Source of the DNA: Catellatospora vulcania | GTDB lineage: Bacteria > Actinomycetota > Actinomycetes > Mycobacteriales > Micromonosporaceae | DNA: 64,000 nucleotides | Assembly: GCF_009720385.1 (NCBI RefSeq) | Contig: NZ_ML769305.1 | Span: 80,208 to 144,207, forward strand | Reading direction: 5' to 3' | Shown here: one piece after another, positions 8,585-18,716 of the stretch | Numbering within the stretch: the first letter of the stretch is position 1 | Layout of the letters: each line of letters starts with the position of its first letter | The notes under the pieces: generated by a model | Told to the model about the DNA's origin: nothing | The model's input: the letters and a program-made list of their open reading frames with translations, nothing else | Databases searched by the model: none | Position numbers and translations under genes: made by a program

Positions 8585-9913
8585 AAAAGTCCCCTCGACC
8601 ACCGGGATGAGATCCACCGCCGGAGGTGTCCAGTTTCCGGCCGACGCCTCGACCTGATCGCCCGAACGGATGTCCTTCACGGTGTCCGCGGCGCCCTCGG
8701 CGCCGGGGAACCAGACGTACGGGATACCCCGCCGGTCGGCGAACTTGATCTGCTTGCCGAACTTGGCCGCGCTCGGCGAAACCTCCGTCGCGATGCCCCG
8801 CGCCCGCAGCTGCGCCGCGATCCGGTCGCACGCCCGGCGGTCCTCCTCGGCCCCCACCGCGACCAGCACCGCGGTCGGCACCGAGCGGCTGGCCGACAGC
8901 GCGTTCTCGCCGAACAGCACGCCCAGCAGGCGGCTCACGCCGATGGACAAGCCGACGCCCGGGAACCGGTCGTTGCCCGAGCTGGCCAGGTTGTCGTAGC
9001 GGCCGCCGGAGCAGACCGAGCCGTAGCGCTCCAGCCCGGCCAGCGTCGTCTCGTACACGGTGCCGGTGTAGTAGTCCAGCCCGCGCGCGATCTTCAGGTC
9101 GGCCCGGCACAGCCCCGGCGAGTGCGCCCCGGCCGCCTCCACGACGGCGGCCAGCTCGGCCAGGCCCTCGTCCAGCAGCGGGTCGGCGACGCCGAGCTTG
9201 CGCACGTCGTCGACGAACGAGGCGTTGTCGGCCGAGATCTCCGCCAGCGCCAGCACCAGCTTGGCCTGTGTCTCGGTGACGCCGAGCGGAGCCAGCTCCG
9301 CGGTCACCCCGGCCGGGCCGATCTTGTCGAGCTTGTCCACCACCCGCATCACCGCCTCCGGGTCCACCAGGTCCAGGCCCTGGTAGAAGCCCTGCAGCAC
9401 CTTGCGGTTGTTGACCAGCACGGTCGGCTTGGGGATCGGCAGCCCGGCGAGCGCGTCGCCGATCACCAGCGGCAGCTCCGCCTCGTAGTGGGCCGGCAGC
9501 GTGTCCCGGTCGACGATGTCGATGTCGGCCTGCACGAACTCGCGGTAGCGGCCCACCTGCGGCCGCTCGCCCCGCCACGCCTTCTGGATCTGGTACCGGC
9601 GGAACGGGAAGTGCAGCTTGCCGGCGTTCTCCAGCACGAAGCGGGCGAACGGCACGGTCAGGTCGAAGTGCAGGCCGAGACTCGCGTCGGAGGTGTCCCT
9701 GCTGTCGGCCTGCAACCGGCCCAGCACGTACACCTCCTTGGAGGTCTCGCCCTTGCGCAGCAGCTGGTCGAGCGGCTCGACGGCGCGCGTCTCCAGTGAC
9801 GCGAAGCCGTACAGCTCGAAGGTGCGGCGGATGTGGTCGAGGAAGCGCTGCTCGATGATGCGCTGCGCGGGCAGCCACTCCGGGAAGCCGGACAGCGGCG
9901 TGGGCTTGCTCAT
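8579..9913 (-). CDS. hisS: Histidine--tRNA ligase
   Basis: Class II aminoacyl-tRNA synthetase of 444 residues that charges tRNA(His). The catalytic core shows motif 2 around RYQIQKAWRGERPQ, the histidine-binding HisA loop RGLDYYTGTVYE and the glycine-rich CSGGRYDNL. The C-terminal anticodon-binding domain begins near TAVLVAVG. Length and motif order are normal. The gene lies between the metallo-hydrolase (upstream, 30-base gap) and the GH3 gene, in the order seen for hisS and its hydrolase partner in mycobacteria. GGAG lies about 10 bases before the ATG. Confidence 0.95.
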   Translation of the reverse strand: MSKPTPLSGFPEWLPAQRIIEQRFLDHIRRTFELYGFASLETRAVEPLDQLLRKGETSKEVYVLGRLQADSRDTSDASLGLHFDLTVPFARFVLENAGKLHFPFRRYQIQKAWRGERPQVGRYREFVQADIDIVDRDTLPAHYEAELPLVIGDALAGLPIPKPTVLVNNRKVLQGFYQGLDLVDPEAVMRVVDKLDKIGPAGVTAELAPLGVTETQAKLVLALAEISADNASFVDDVRKLGVADPLLDEGLAELAAVVEAAGAHSPGLCRADLKIARGLDYYTGTVYETTLAGLERYGSVCSGGRYDNLASSGNDRFPGVGLSIGVSRLLGVLFGENALSASRSVPTAVLVAVGAEEDRRACDRIAAQLRARGIATEVSPSAAKFGKQIKFADRRGIPYVWFPGAEGAADTVKDIRSGDQVEASAGNWTPPAVDLIPVVEGTFN

Positions 9914-9943
9914 GAAAACGTCACTCCAAGGGAAAAGTCTGAG

Positions 9944-10639
9944 TCAGAAACCCCGGCGGGGCGCGTCGCCGACGCTCAGCAGGTCGCGCAGGAACGGGTT
10001 GCGCGCGCGCTCGCGGCCGATGGTCGTCGACGGCCCGTGGCCGGGGAGCACCACGGTCTCGTCGGCCAGGGTCAGCACCTTGTCGCGCAGGCTCTCGGTC
10101 ATGCGCGCCATGCTGCCGCCCGGCAGGTCGGTGCGTCCGATGCTGTCGCGGAAGAGCACGTCGCCCGTGAAGCAGAGCGGCTCGCCCTCCTGCCCGGGCA
10201 TCCGGAACATCACCGACCCGCCGGTATGGCCCGGCGCATGGTCCACGGTGATCTCCAGCCCGGCGAGGCTCAGCACGGCTCCGTCGGTCAGCTCGGCGAC
10301 GTCGTCGGGCTCGGCGTAGGGCAGCCGCCCGCCGAACATGGCGCTCAGGTCGACCGAGAGCGCCTTGGCCGGGTCGGCCAGCAGCTCGCGGTCGGCCGGG
10401 TGGATCCAGGCGGTGATGCCCCTGGCCCCGCAGACCGGCGTGACGGAGAAGGTGTGGTCCAGGTGCCCGTGGGTCAGCACGACGGCGGCCGGCTGCAGCC
10501 GGTGCTCGGCGAGCACGGCGTCCAGGTGGTCCATGACCCCGATGCCCGGGTCGATCACCACGCACTGCTCGCCGGGAGCGCCGGCGACCACATAACAGTT
10601 GGTCCCGAACGCCTGCGCCGGAAAGCCCACCACAAGCAC
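9944..10639 (-). CDS. Metallo-beta-lactamase-fold hydrolase, glyoxalase II-like
   Basis: 231 residues. The binuclear metal-binding pattern of the glyoxalase II branch is complete: THGHLDH, then GHTGGSV, FTGDVLF and the final LPGHGP. These enzymes cleave thioesters such as S-lactoyl-thiols in the cytosol; the actual substrate here is unknown. I chose GTG at 10639 because GGAGAGGGG lies seven bases upstream; an open frame continues 33 codons further but is not family-like. It matches the position of Rv2581c, between hisS and the cyclophilin genes, and is divergent from the first cyclophilin gene. Confidence 0.88.
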   Translation of the reverse strand: MLVVGFPAQAFGTNCYVVAGAPGEQCVVIDPGIGVMDHLDAVLAEHRLQPAAVVLTHGHLDHTFSVTPVCGARGITAWIHPADRELLADPAKALSVDLSAMFGGRLPYAEPDDVAELTDGAVLSLAGLEITVDHAPGHTGGSVMFRMPGQEGEPLCFTGDVLFRDSIGRTDLPGGSMARMTESLRDKVLTLADETVVLPGHGPSTTIGRERARNPFLRDLLSVGDAPRRGF

Positions 10640-10853
10640 GACAAAACCCCTCTCCGCAGACTTCAGCGCCCAGCCTAGTGCGTGTGCGGGCATCGACGGC
10701 CCACGGCACGGACCGCCCGGAACGCGATCATCCATCACAGAACCAGGACGGGCGTACGTGTTTCTCAGCGTTTACCCGTACACTCGCTCGGACGTGTGGC
10801 GCGGCCCACGCCCGGCGCAGGCCGGCGCGGCGCGTGATGCGACACCAACCCCC

Positions 10854-10869
10854 TAACGTGATAAAGGTG
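10854..10869 (+). promoter_or_regulatory. Candidate promoter and alternative leaderless start of the first cyclophilin
   Basis: TAACGT (10854-10859) is followed by seven bases and GTG at 10867, which is in frame with the cyclophilin gene. The strong AGGAGG before GTG 10921 argues for the downstream start. The transcript may therefore begin here with a 54-base leader, or an 18-residue longer form may also be made. Confidence 0.4.
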
Positions 10870-10920
10870 ACACAGCGGACATGCTTCGCTGCGGTCAAAA
10901 TGGTGACAGGAGGAGCTCGG

Positions 10921-11877
10921 GTGGCTTCCAGCAATACCCGACAGCGCAAGCTGGCCCGCGCCAAGGTCGACCGGCAGATGGTGCGCCGGGCCGATCAGGA
11001 GCGCCGCTCGCGCCAGCTCAAGGCGGTGTTCGGCGGACTGTTCGCGCTCGTGCTCGTCGGCGTGCTCGGGGCGTGGAGCCTCGGCGCCTTCGACGCGAAG
11101 CCGACGGACACGGTCGCCGAGACCTGCGCCTGGAGTCCGCTGGACCTGGCGGGCAACCCGTCCCTCAAGGACGCGGGCAAGCCGGCGACCAGCGGCATGC
11201 CGACCTCGGGCACGTCCGCGATGACCGTCGCGTTCGCCGGCGGCAACGTCGTGGCCGAGCTCGACCGCACCGCCGCCCCGTGCGGCGCGGCCAGCCTGAA
11301 GTACCTCGCCGACAGCGGGTTCTACAACGACACCAAGTGCCACGCGCTGACCCACGCCGAGGGCAACTTCGCGCTGGCCTGCGGCGACCCGTCCGGCACC
11401 GGCAACGGCGGCGCGGCGTACTCCTGGTGGATGGAGAACCCGCCGGCCACGGCCGAGGAGCCGAGCGCGGCCCCGTCGACCACCACGAGCGCGGCGGCCG
11501 CCGCGACGCCGAGCCCCGCTGCCGCCACCGCGGTCCGCTACCCGGCCGGCACCGTGGCCATGACGCCGAACCTCAACGGCAGCCAGTTCGTGATCTTCTA
11601 CCAGGACTCGACCACCGAGACCGCGTACTCGATCGTCGGCAAGGTGACCGGCTCAGGCCTCGACGTCATCAAGAAGATCGCGCAGGCCGGCACCACCGCG
11701 AACGAGGCGGGCGAAGACATCAAGCCCAAGCAGGACGTCGTCGTCAAGACGCTGACGGTGGTCGACAACACCGCCCCGGCTTCGCCGTCCACCCCGGCCA
11801 GCCCGTCCGCGCCGGCCAGCCCGGCCGCGTCCGGTGCGGCCACCACCCCGAAGCCGTCGGCCTCGACCGCCAGTTGA
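10921..11877 (+). CDS. Membrane-anchored cyclophilin-like protein, probably catalytically dead (copy 1 of 3)
   Basis: 318 residues. A basic N-terminus (about 1-33) and one membrane helix (about 36-55) lead to an extracytoplasmic cyclophilin fold. The catalytic arginine, HR in copies 2 and 3, is HA here (Ala142), and the glutamine before the conserved CGDP is also lost (ALACGDP). Prolyl isomerase activity is therefore unlikely. Four cysteines (69, 121, 140, 154) match those of the other two copies and may form disulfides. An Ala/Pro/Thr-rich insertion (about 174-205) interrupts the domain, and a Pro/Ser/Ala-rich tail ends it. GTG 10921 is preceded by AGGAGG. The gene heads a tandem triplet at the position of M. 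tuberculosis ppiB. Confidence 0.85.
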   Translation: MASSNTRQRKLARAKVDRQMVRRADQERRSRQLKAVFGGLFALVLVGVLGAWSLGAFDAKPTDTVAETCAWSPLDLAGNPSLKDAGKPATSGMPTSGTSAMTVAFAGGNVVAELDRTAAPCGAASLKYLADSGFYNDTKCHALTHAEGNFALACGDPSGTGNGGAAYSWWMENPPATAEEPSAAPSTTTSAAAAATPSPAAATAVRYPAGTVAMTPNLNGSQFVIFYQDSTTETAYSIVGKVTGSGLDVIKKIAQAGTTANEAGEDIKPKQDVVVKTLTVVDNTAPASPSTPASPSAPASPAASGAATTPKPSASTAS

Positions 11878-11902
11878 TCTGTAGTAGCAGGAGGACAGAC
11901 CC

Positions 11903-12706
11903 GTGAGTTCCACGATCCAGCGCCAGCGCGCGGCGGCCCGCGCGCGGCTCGAGCGCCAGATGGGCGAGCGGCTGGAAGAGGCCCGCAAGCGCAAGCAGCG
12001 CAACGCCGTCATCGGCGCGGCGGTGGCCCTGCTGCTCGTCATCGGCGGCGCGGTATGGCTGACCAAGGCCGTCAGCGGCGGCGACGACACCCCGACCGCG
12101 GCCGCCAGCGCGCTGCCGCAGGGCGACGTGTGCACCTGGACGCCCGACGACCCGAAGGCGAACCCGAACCTCAAGGACGTCGGCACGCCGCCGACCGAGG
12201 TCAGCAAAAAGGGCACCCAGACCATGACGATCACCACCAACCACGGTGTGATCGAGGCCAAGGTCAACACTGCCAAGGCGCCCTGCACCGCGGCCAGCAT
12301 GACCTACCTGGCGGGCAAGAAGTTCTTCGACAACACCAAGTGCCACCGCCTGGTGACCGAGGGCATCAAGGTGCTGCAGTGCGGTGACCCCAGCGGCACC
12401 GGCAACGGCGGCCCGTCGTACAAGATGGCCGAGGAGAACCTGCCCAACGTCACCGACCCGACCAAGGCGTACCCGACGGGCACCCTCGCGATGGCCAAGA
12501 CGCAGGCGCCCAACAGCACCGGCAGCCAGTTCTTCATCGTGTACGGCGAGAGCCAGCTCGGCCCGGACTACACGGTGCTCGGCACCATCACCAAGGGCCT
12601 GGACATCGTCGAGAAGGTGGCCAAGGACGGTCTCGCGGCCGACAAGATCGCGCCGAAGACGCCGGTCACCATCACCTCGCTGACCATGACGCCGGCCGAG
12701 AGCTGA
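11903..12706 (+). CDS. Membrane-anchored peptidyl-prolyl cis-trans isomerase, cyclophilin type (copy 2 of 3)
   Basis: 267 residues. A charged N-terminal segment (1-34), a membrane helix (35-53), then the cyclophilin domain outside the cell. Catalytic residues are kept: Arg149 in KCHRLV, Gln159 in LQCGDPSGTGNGG, and GSQFFIVYG. Cys77, 128, 147 and 160 correspond to cysteines in the other two copies. It should catalyse proline isomerisation during folding of exported proteins. GTG start with AGGAGG eight to nine bases upstream and only 25 bases after copy 1, so co-transcribed. A 16-bp hairpin terminator follows. Confidence 0.93.
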   Translation: MSSTIQRQRAAARARLERQMGERLEEARKRKQRNAVIGAAVALLLVIGGAVWLTKAVSGGDDTPTAAASALPQGDVCTWTPDDPKANPNLKDVGTPPTEVSKKGTQTMTITTNHGVIEAKVNTAKAPCTAASMTYLAGKKFFDNTKCHRLVTEGIKVLQCGDPSGTGNGGPSYKMAEENLPNVTDPTKAYPTGTLAMAKTQAPNSTGSQFFIVYGESQLGPDYTVLGTITKGLDIVEKVAKDGLAADKIAPKTPVTITSLTMTPAES

Positions 12707-12725
12707 CACCGGTACGGCAGCAGCC

Positions 12726-12761
12726 GAAGAGGGGCGGGGCCTGACGGCCCCGCCCCTCTTC
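12726..12761 (+). terminator. Strong hairpin terminator after cyclophilin copy 2
   Basis: A perfect 16-bp stem, GAAGAGGGGCGGGGCC / GGCCCCGCCCCTCTTC, with a 4-base loop starts 20 bases after the stop of copy 2. It suggests that copy 3 has its own promoter or depends on read-through. Confidence 0.8.
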
Positions 12762-12861
12762 GCGTGTCCGGGTCCGTCGGTTGTGGACGCTCAGGATCCG
12801 CGGCCGATGCACCCGGTGCCGCAAAGCGCTACGCTGCGGTTCCACCTGTGACAGGAGACCT

Positions 12862-13680
12862 GTGGCCACACCCCCTTGGACGCCCGACGCCAGTTCGCAC
12901 CAAGCTCCCGCGGCGCAGCGCCGCGGCACCAGCGGCTGCCTGATCGCGGGCGCGGTCACCGCCATCGTCCTGGTGCTGATCTGCGCGGTCGTCGCCGCCG
13001 TCGTGCTGGTGATGCGGCTGCGCGACGGGGCCACCCCCGGTGCCGCGCCCGGCAACGAGCCGGCCGCCGCCGCGAGCTCCCCGGTGGGCGGCCCGTGCCG
13101 TTGGCTGCCGACCGACGAGGCGTCGAACCCGAACATCAAGAACGTCGGCACCCCGCCGACGACCGTGCCGACGACCGGCGTCCAGCAGCTCACCATGACC
13201 ACCAACCACGGCGTGATCAAGGTCAAGGTCGAGACAGGCAAGGCGCCGTGCGCGGCGGCCAGCGTCACCTACCTGGCCGGCCGGAAGTTCTTCGACGGCA
13301 CGAACTGCCACCGCCTCACCACCGATGGCATCAGCGTGCTGCAGTGCGGCGACCCGTCGAGCACCGGCACGGGCGGCCCGTCCTACCGGTTCGCCGAGGA
13401 GAACCTGCCGACGGCGAGCGCGGACCCCTACCCGGTGGGCACCCTGGCCATGGCCAAGACCCAGGAGCCCGCCTCCACCGGCAGCCAGTTCTTCATCGTC
13501 TGGGGCCCGACCCCGATCGCCGCCGAGTACACGGTGCTCGGCACGGTGACCGCGGGCCTGGACGTCGTCCAGGCGATCGGCAAGGCGGGCGCGGTCGACC
13601 CCGCGGGCCAGGCCGCGACCGACGGCACCCCGAAGTCCCCCGTCACCATCACCGCCCTCACCGTCACCCCGCCCGCCTGA
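12862..13680 (+). CDS. Membrane-anchored peptidyl-prolyl cis-trans isomerase, cyclophilin type (copy 3 of 3)
   Basis: 272 residues. A short cytoplasmic N-terminus, a membrane helix (about 28-52), a Pro/Ala-rich spacer and the cyclophilin domain. Catalytic Arg151 (NCHRLT), Gln161 (LQCGDP) and GSQFFIVWG are present, as are the four matching cysteines (79, 130, 149, 162). I placed the start at GTG 12862, which has AGGAG upstream; the open frame continues 27 codons further but that part is unlike the family. It is separated from copy 2 by a terminator and is probably transcribed separately. Confidence 0.92.
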   Translation: MATPPWTPDASSHQAPAAQRRGTSGCLIAGAVTAIVLVLICAVVAAVVLVMRLRDGATPGAAPGNEPAAAASSPVGGPCRWLPTDEASNPNIKNVGTPPTTVPTTGVQQLTMTTNHGVIKVKVETGKAPCAAASVTYLAGRKFFDGTNCHRLTTDGISVLQCGDPSSTGTGGPSYRFAEENLPTASADPYPVGTLAMAKTQEPASTGSQFFIVWGPTPIAAEYTVLGTVTAGLDVVQAIGKAGAVDPAGQAATDGTPKSPVTITALTVTPPA

Positions 13681-13698
13681 CCTGCCTCTGGCACAACT

Positions 13699-13747
13699 CT
13701 TCAAGACTCGCGCCCTCGTCGACATGACGAGGGCACGAGTTTTCAAG
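13699..13747. repeat. Inverted repeat, family E, at a convergent junction
   Basis: Arms 13699-13720 and 13726-13747 pair over 22 bases with three mismatches (core CTTCAAGACTCGCGCCCTCG). It lies between cyclophilin copy 3 and the convergent oxidoreductase. A second member of the family, sharing CAACTCTT and GCGCCCTC, lies at 30923-30975. Confidence 0.75.
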
Positions 13748-13791
13748 GCGCCGCAGACTGCGTGGTGGGGCCGGCGATCCAGCCCGGCGGA

Positions 13792-14709
13792 TCAGGGAAC
13801 GATCACCACGCCTCCGCGTACTCCGCCTTGGGCCAGCCGGTGGTGGGCCGCTGCGGCGTCGGCGAAGGGATAGACCCCGGCGACCCGCAGCGGGATGTCG
13901 CCGCTTTCCACCAGCTTCACCAGTTCGCCCAGGCGGATGCCGTCGGGCAGCACCTCCATCGCGAACGTCGCGACTCCCCGCGCCGGCTCCGGGCGCAGCG
14001 GGGGTGACGCGGCCACGTAACCGCCGCCGTCCCTGACCAGCGCCATCAGCGACGAGCCGAGCACGGCGAGGTCGACGACCGCGTCGAAGCCGCCCGCCGC
14101 GGCGGCGATCGGATCGTCCGAGCGTGGCACGAACGCCGCGCCCTGTGACTCGACGAACTCGCGGTCGCCGGCCCCCGCCATTCCGGTGGCCTGCAGGCCG
14201 GCGACCCGGGCCAGCGCCAGGGTGAACCCGCCGACCTGTCCCGCGGCGCCGGTGACGAGCACGGACGACCCTTCCGGGAGCGCGAGCAGGTCGAGGGCCT
14301 GAGCGGCGGCGAGGCCGTTCGTCGGCAGGGTCGCCGCCTGGGTCGCGGGAACGCCGACGGGCGCGGCGGTCAGCCAGGCGGCATCGAGGACCACATACTC
14401 GGCGTGGGTGCCCACCGTGGTGCGCAGCCACGGCGAGAAGCCGATAACGTCGTCACCCACGGTGAGTTCTCCGACGGACGGACCCACGGCGTCGACCGTG
14501 CCAGCCACGTCCCAACCGGGCACGTACGGCAACCCGGTCGGCAGTGGCGCCGGGAACCGACCGCCGCGGATCATGAGATCGACCGGGTGTACGACGGACG
14601 CGGCGACCCGTACGCGCACCTGGCCCGGCCCCGGTTCCGGCACCGGCAGGCCGGCCACCACGTGCAGTACCTCCGGCCCGCCGAACTGTGAATAGTTGAT
14701 CGCGCGCAT
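13792..14709 (-). CDS. Zinc-independent quinone oxidoreductase (MDR family)
   Basis: 305 residues. Medium-chain dehydrogenase/reductase fold with an N-terminal GroES-like domain (PGQVRVRVAASVVHPVDLMIRGG) and a cofactor-binding domain (VLVTGAAGQVGGFTLALARVAG). No zinc-binding cysteines are seen, as in NADPH:quinone reductases. The ATG at 14709 has GGAGGG seven bases upstream; a longer frame to 14817 runs into the divergent promoter region. It is divergent from an HxlR regulator with a conserved cysteine. This pairing is known for QorR/Qor2 and YodB-type systems, where the reductase detoxifies quinones or reactive carbonyls; that role is inferred here. Confidence 0.85.
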   Translation of the reverse strand: MRAINYSQFGGPEVLHVVAGLPVPEPGPGQVRVRVAASVVHPVDLMIRGGRFPAPLPTGLPYVPGWDVAGTVDAVGPSVGELTVGDDVIGFSPWLRTTVGTHAEYVVLDAAWLTAAPVGVPATQAATLPTNGLAAAQALDLLALPEGSSVLVTGAAGQVGGFTLALARVAGLQATGMAGAGDREFVESQGAAFVPRSDDPIAAAAGGFDAVVDLAVLGSSLMALVRDGGGYVAASPPLRPEPARGVATFAMEVLPDGIRLGELVKLVESGDIPLRVAGVYPFADAAAAHHRLAQGGVRGGVVIVP

Positions 14710-14819
14710 CGTCGTACCCTCCGTCGAACGTTTCGTTGTCTCCCTTACGGTAGGTATCGTCGGGCACCGTGGGTAAGTAGGAACCTGGAAGTGCCCAAGG
14801 TACCGACAAGGGGGCAATG

Positions 14820-15218
14820 ATGGCGACGACGACCGCTGGACAGCGACGAGAGCAGGCCAGACGCGACTATGACGCGTATCTGGCGGGATGCCCGACCAGG
14901 GAGCTGCTGAGCACGCTCACCGACAAATGGGCGGCGCTGGTGATCGCGGCGCTCGCCGGCGGTCCACAGCGACACAGCGAGCTCGCCCGCCGCATCGCGG
15001 GCGTGAGCCAGAAGATGCTCACCCAGACCCTGCGCACCCTGGAGCGCGACGGTGTGCTCACCCGCACGGTGACCGCGTCGGTGCCCACCCGGGTCGACTA
15101 CGAGCTCACCCCGCTCGGCCACGACCTGAACCCGGTGATGGTGTCGATCAAGACCTGGGCGGAGACGAACATGGACCGCGTCTTCCAGGCCCGGGCCCGG
15201 TACGACGCGCGATCGTGA
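14820..15218 (+). CDS. HxlR/DUF24-family redox-type regulator
   Basis: 132 residues. Winged-helix protein of the HxlR family: CPTRELLSTLTDKWAALVI, then GVSQKMLTQTLRTLERDG and the wing VDYELTPLGHDL. The cysteine just before the first helix (Cys24) is the redox-sensing residue in DUF24 regulators such as YodB and QorR. Two consecutive ATGs occur (14817 and 14820); the second is better spaced from AAGGGGG. It probably represses itself and the divergent oxidoreductase. The 107-base intergenic region contains two similar direct elements, GGTAGGTA and GGTAAGTA, as possible binding sites. Confidence 0.87.
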   Translation: MATTTAGQRREQARRDYDAYLAGCPTRELLSTLTDKWAALVIAALAGGPQRHSELARRIAGVSQKMLTQTLRTLERDGVLTRTVTASVPTRVDYELTPLGHDLNPVMVSIKTWAETNMDRVFQARARYDARS

Positions 15219-15226
15219 CACCCGAA

Positions 15227-15256
15227 GCGGGCTCAGGCGGTCGTGCCTGAGCCCGC
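15227..15256. terminator. Two-way hairpin between the HxlR regulator and rel
   Basis: A perfect 12-bp stem, GCGGGCTCAGGC / GCCTGAGCCCGC, lies at this convergent junction. It is the only convergent junction in the window whose hairpin belongs to none of the five repeat families. Confidence 0.7.
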
Positions 15257-15296
15257 ACGACGGGCCGCGGGAGTTGGTTGCGGAGAGACGGGCCGG

Positions 15297-17807
<2,511 letters not shown>

Positions 17808-18026
17808 CGGCCGCTCCTTCGAGTGAGGTTCGGATAGCCCATGCTACCTGTGTTCGGGCTCGTCGGCCGATTTGCCGACAGGTGCGCAGCGCCGTCGGCA
17901 GCAGCCGGGGAGGGCACTCGTGGCGTCCGTCACCCGGGCGGGTGGCAGACGCGGTGACCGGACCGCCTGCTGCGGCGCCAGCGCGGGCGCTGCGTGCGCG
18001 CCCCGGACGGTGGTGTGCGTGGGGCG

Positions 18027-18581
18027 CTAGATGCGCAGGAGGGCGTGCACCGGGCGGTCACCCAGGCGCTCGCGCCCGCCGAGGAAGCCCAGCTCGATCA
18101 GCACCACGAAGCCGGCCAGCTCGCCACCCGCGCGCTGGACCAGGTCCAGCGTGGCGTCGGCGGTGCCGCCGGTGGCCAGCACGTCGTCGACGACCAGCAC
18201 CCGCTGGCCGGGCGTGAACGCGGCCTCGCTGATCTCCAGGGTCGCCGTGCCGTACTCCAGGGCGTAGGTGGCGGCATGGGCCACCCGGGGCAGCTTGCCG
18301 GCCTTGCGTACGGCCACCACGCCCGTGCCGGCGGCGTACGCGACCGCGGCGGCCAGCACGAAGCCGCGTGCCTCCACGCCCACGACCACGTCGAACGAAC
18401 CGGCGTACTGCGTGACGATCGCGTCGATGACGCCGCGGAACGCCTTGCCGTCGGCGAACAGCGGGGTCAGGTCCTTGAACAGGACGCCCGTCTTCGGGAA
18501 GTCCGCCACGTCGACGACCATGTCGGCGACGAGCGCCGCGGTGGCGGGCCCGCTGTCACCCTGGATCAGATCGTTGGTCAC
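18027..18581 (-). CDS. apt: Adenine phosphoribosyltransferase
   Basis: About 184 residues. Salvages adenine to AMP using PRPP. The PRPP-binding loop VLVVDDVLATGGT and the upstream VVGVEARGFVLAAAVAYA are intact. Two GTG codons are possible (18587 and 18581). TAGGGT lies six bases before the second, giving a leaderless start, so I prefer 18581 (sequence MTNDLIQ). It lies between secF and rel, as in mycobacteria. Confidence 0.93.
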   Translation of the reverse strand: MTNDLIQGDSGPATAALVADMVVDVADFPKTGVLFKDLTPLFADGKAFRGVIDAIVTQYAGSFDVVVGVEARGFVLAAAVAYAAGTGVVAVRKAGKLPRVAHAATYALEYGTATLEISEAAFTPGQRVLVVDDVLATGGTADATLDLVQRAGGELAGFVVLIELGFLGGRERLGDRPVHALLRI

Positions 18582-18587
18582 GGGCAC

Positions 18588-18593
18588 ACCCTA
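18588..18593 (-). promoter_or_regulatory. Leaderless -10 element (TAGGGT) of apt
   Basis: Read on the minus strand, TAGGGT is followed by six bases and the GTG start at 18581. It fits the TANNNT pattern. No Shine-Dalgarno sequence is visible near either possible start. Confidence 0.45.
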
Positions 18594-18662
18594 GTACGCC
18601 CGGCCCTGCCGCCACACGTTCACCGCGGGTCCCACCAGCCGGTTGTGTCGCCCGGCACACGG

Positions 18663-18700
18663 CCGAGGCCCGGCCCCCTCAACGGGAGACCGGGCCTCGG
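18663..18700 (-). terminator. Hairpin terminator after secF
   Basis: An 11-bp perfect stem, CCGAGGCCCGG / CCGGGCCTCGG, begins 17 bases beyond the secF stop and ends the yajC-secD-secF transcript ahead of apt. Confidence 0.7.
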
Positions 18701-18716
18701 AACGTGTTACGGCAGG

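Noticed and set aside
6971..9799. A 942-codon plus-strand frame opposite the GH3 and hisS genes
   Set aside because: Composition is typical of antisense shadow (Gly, Arg, Gln, His, Asp runs) and both minus-strand genes have complete motif sets.
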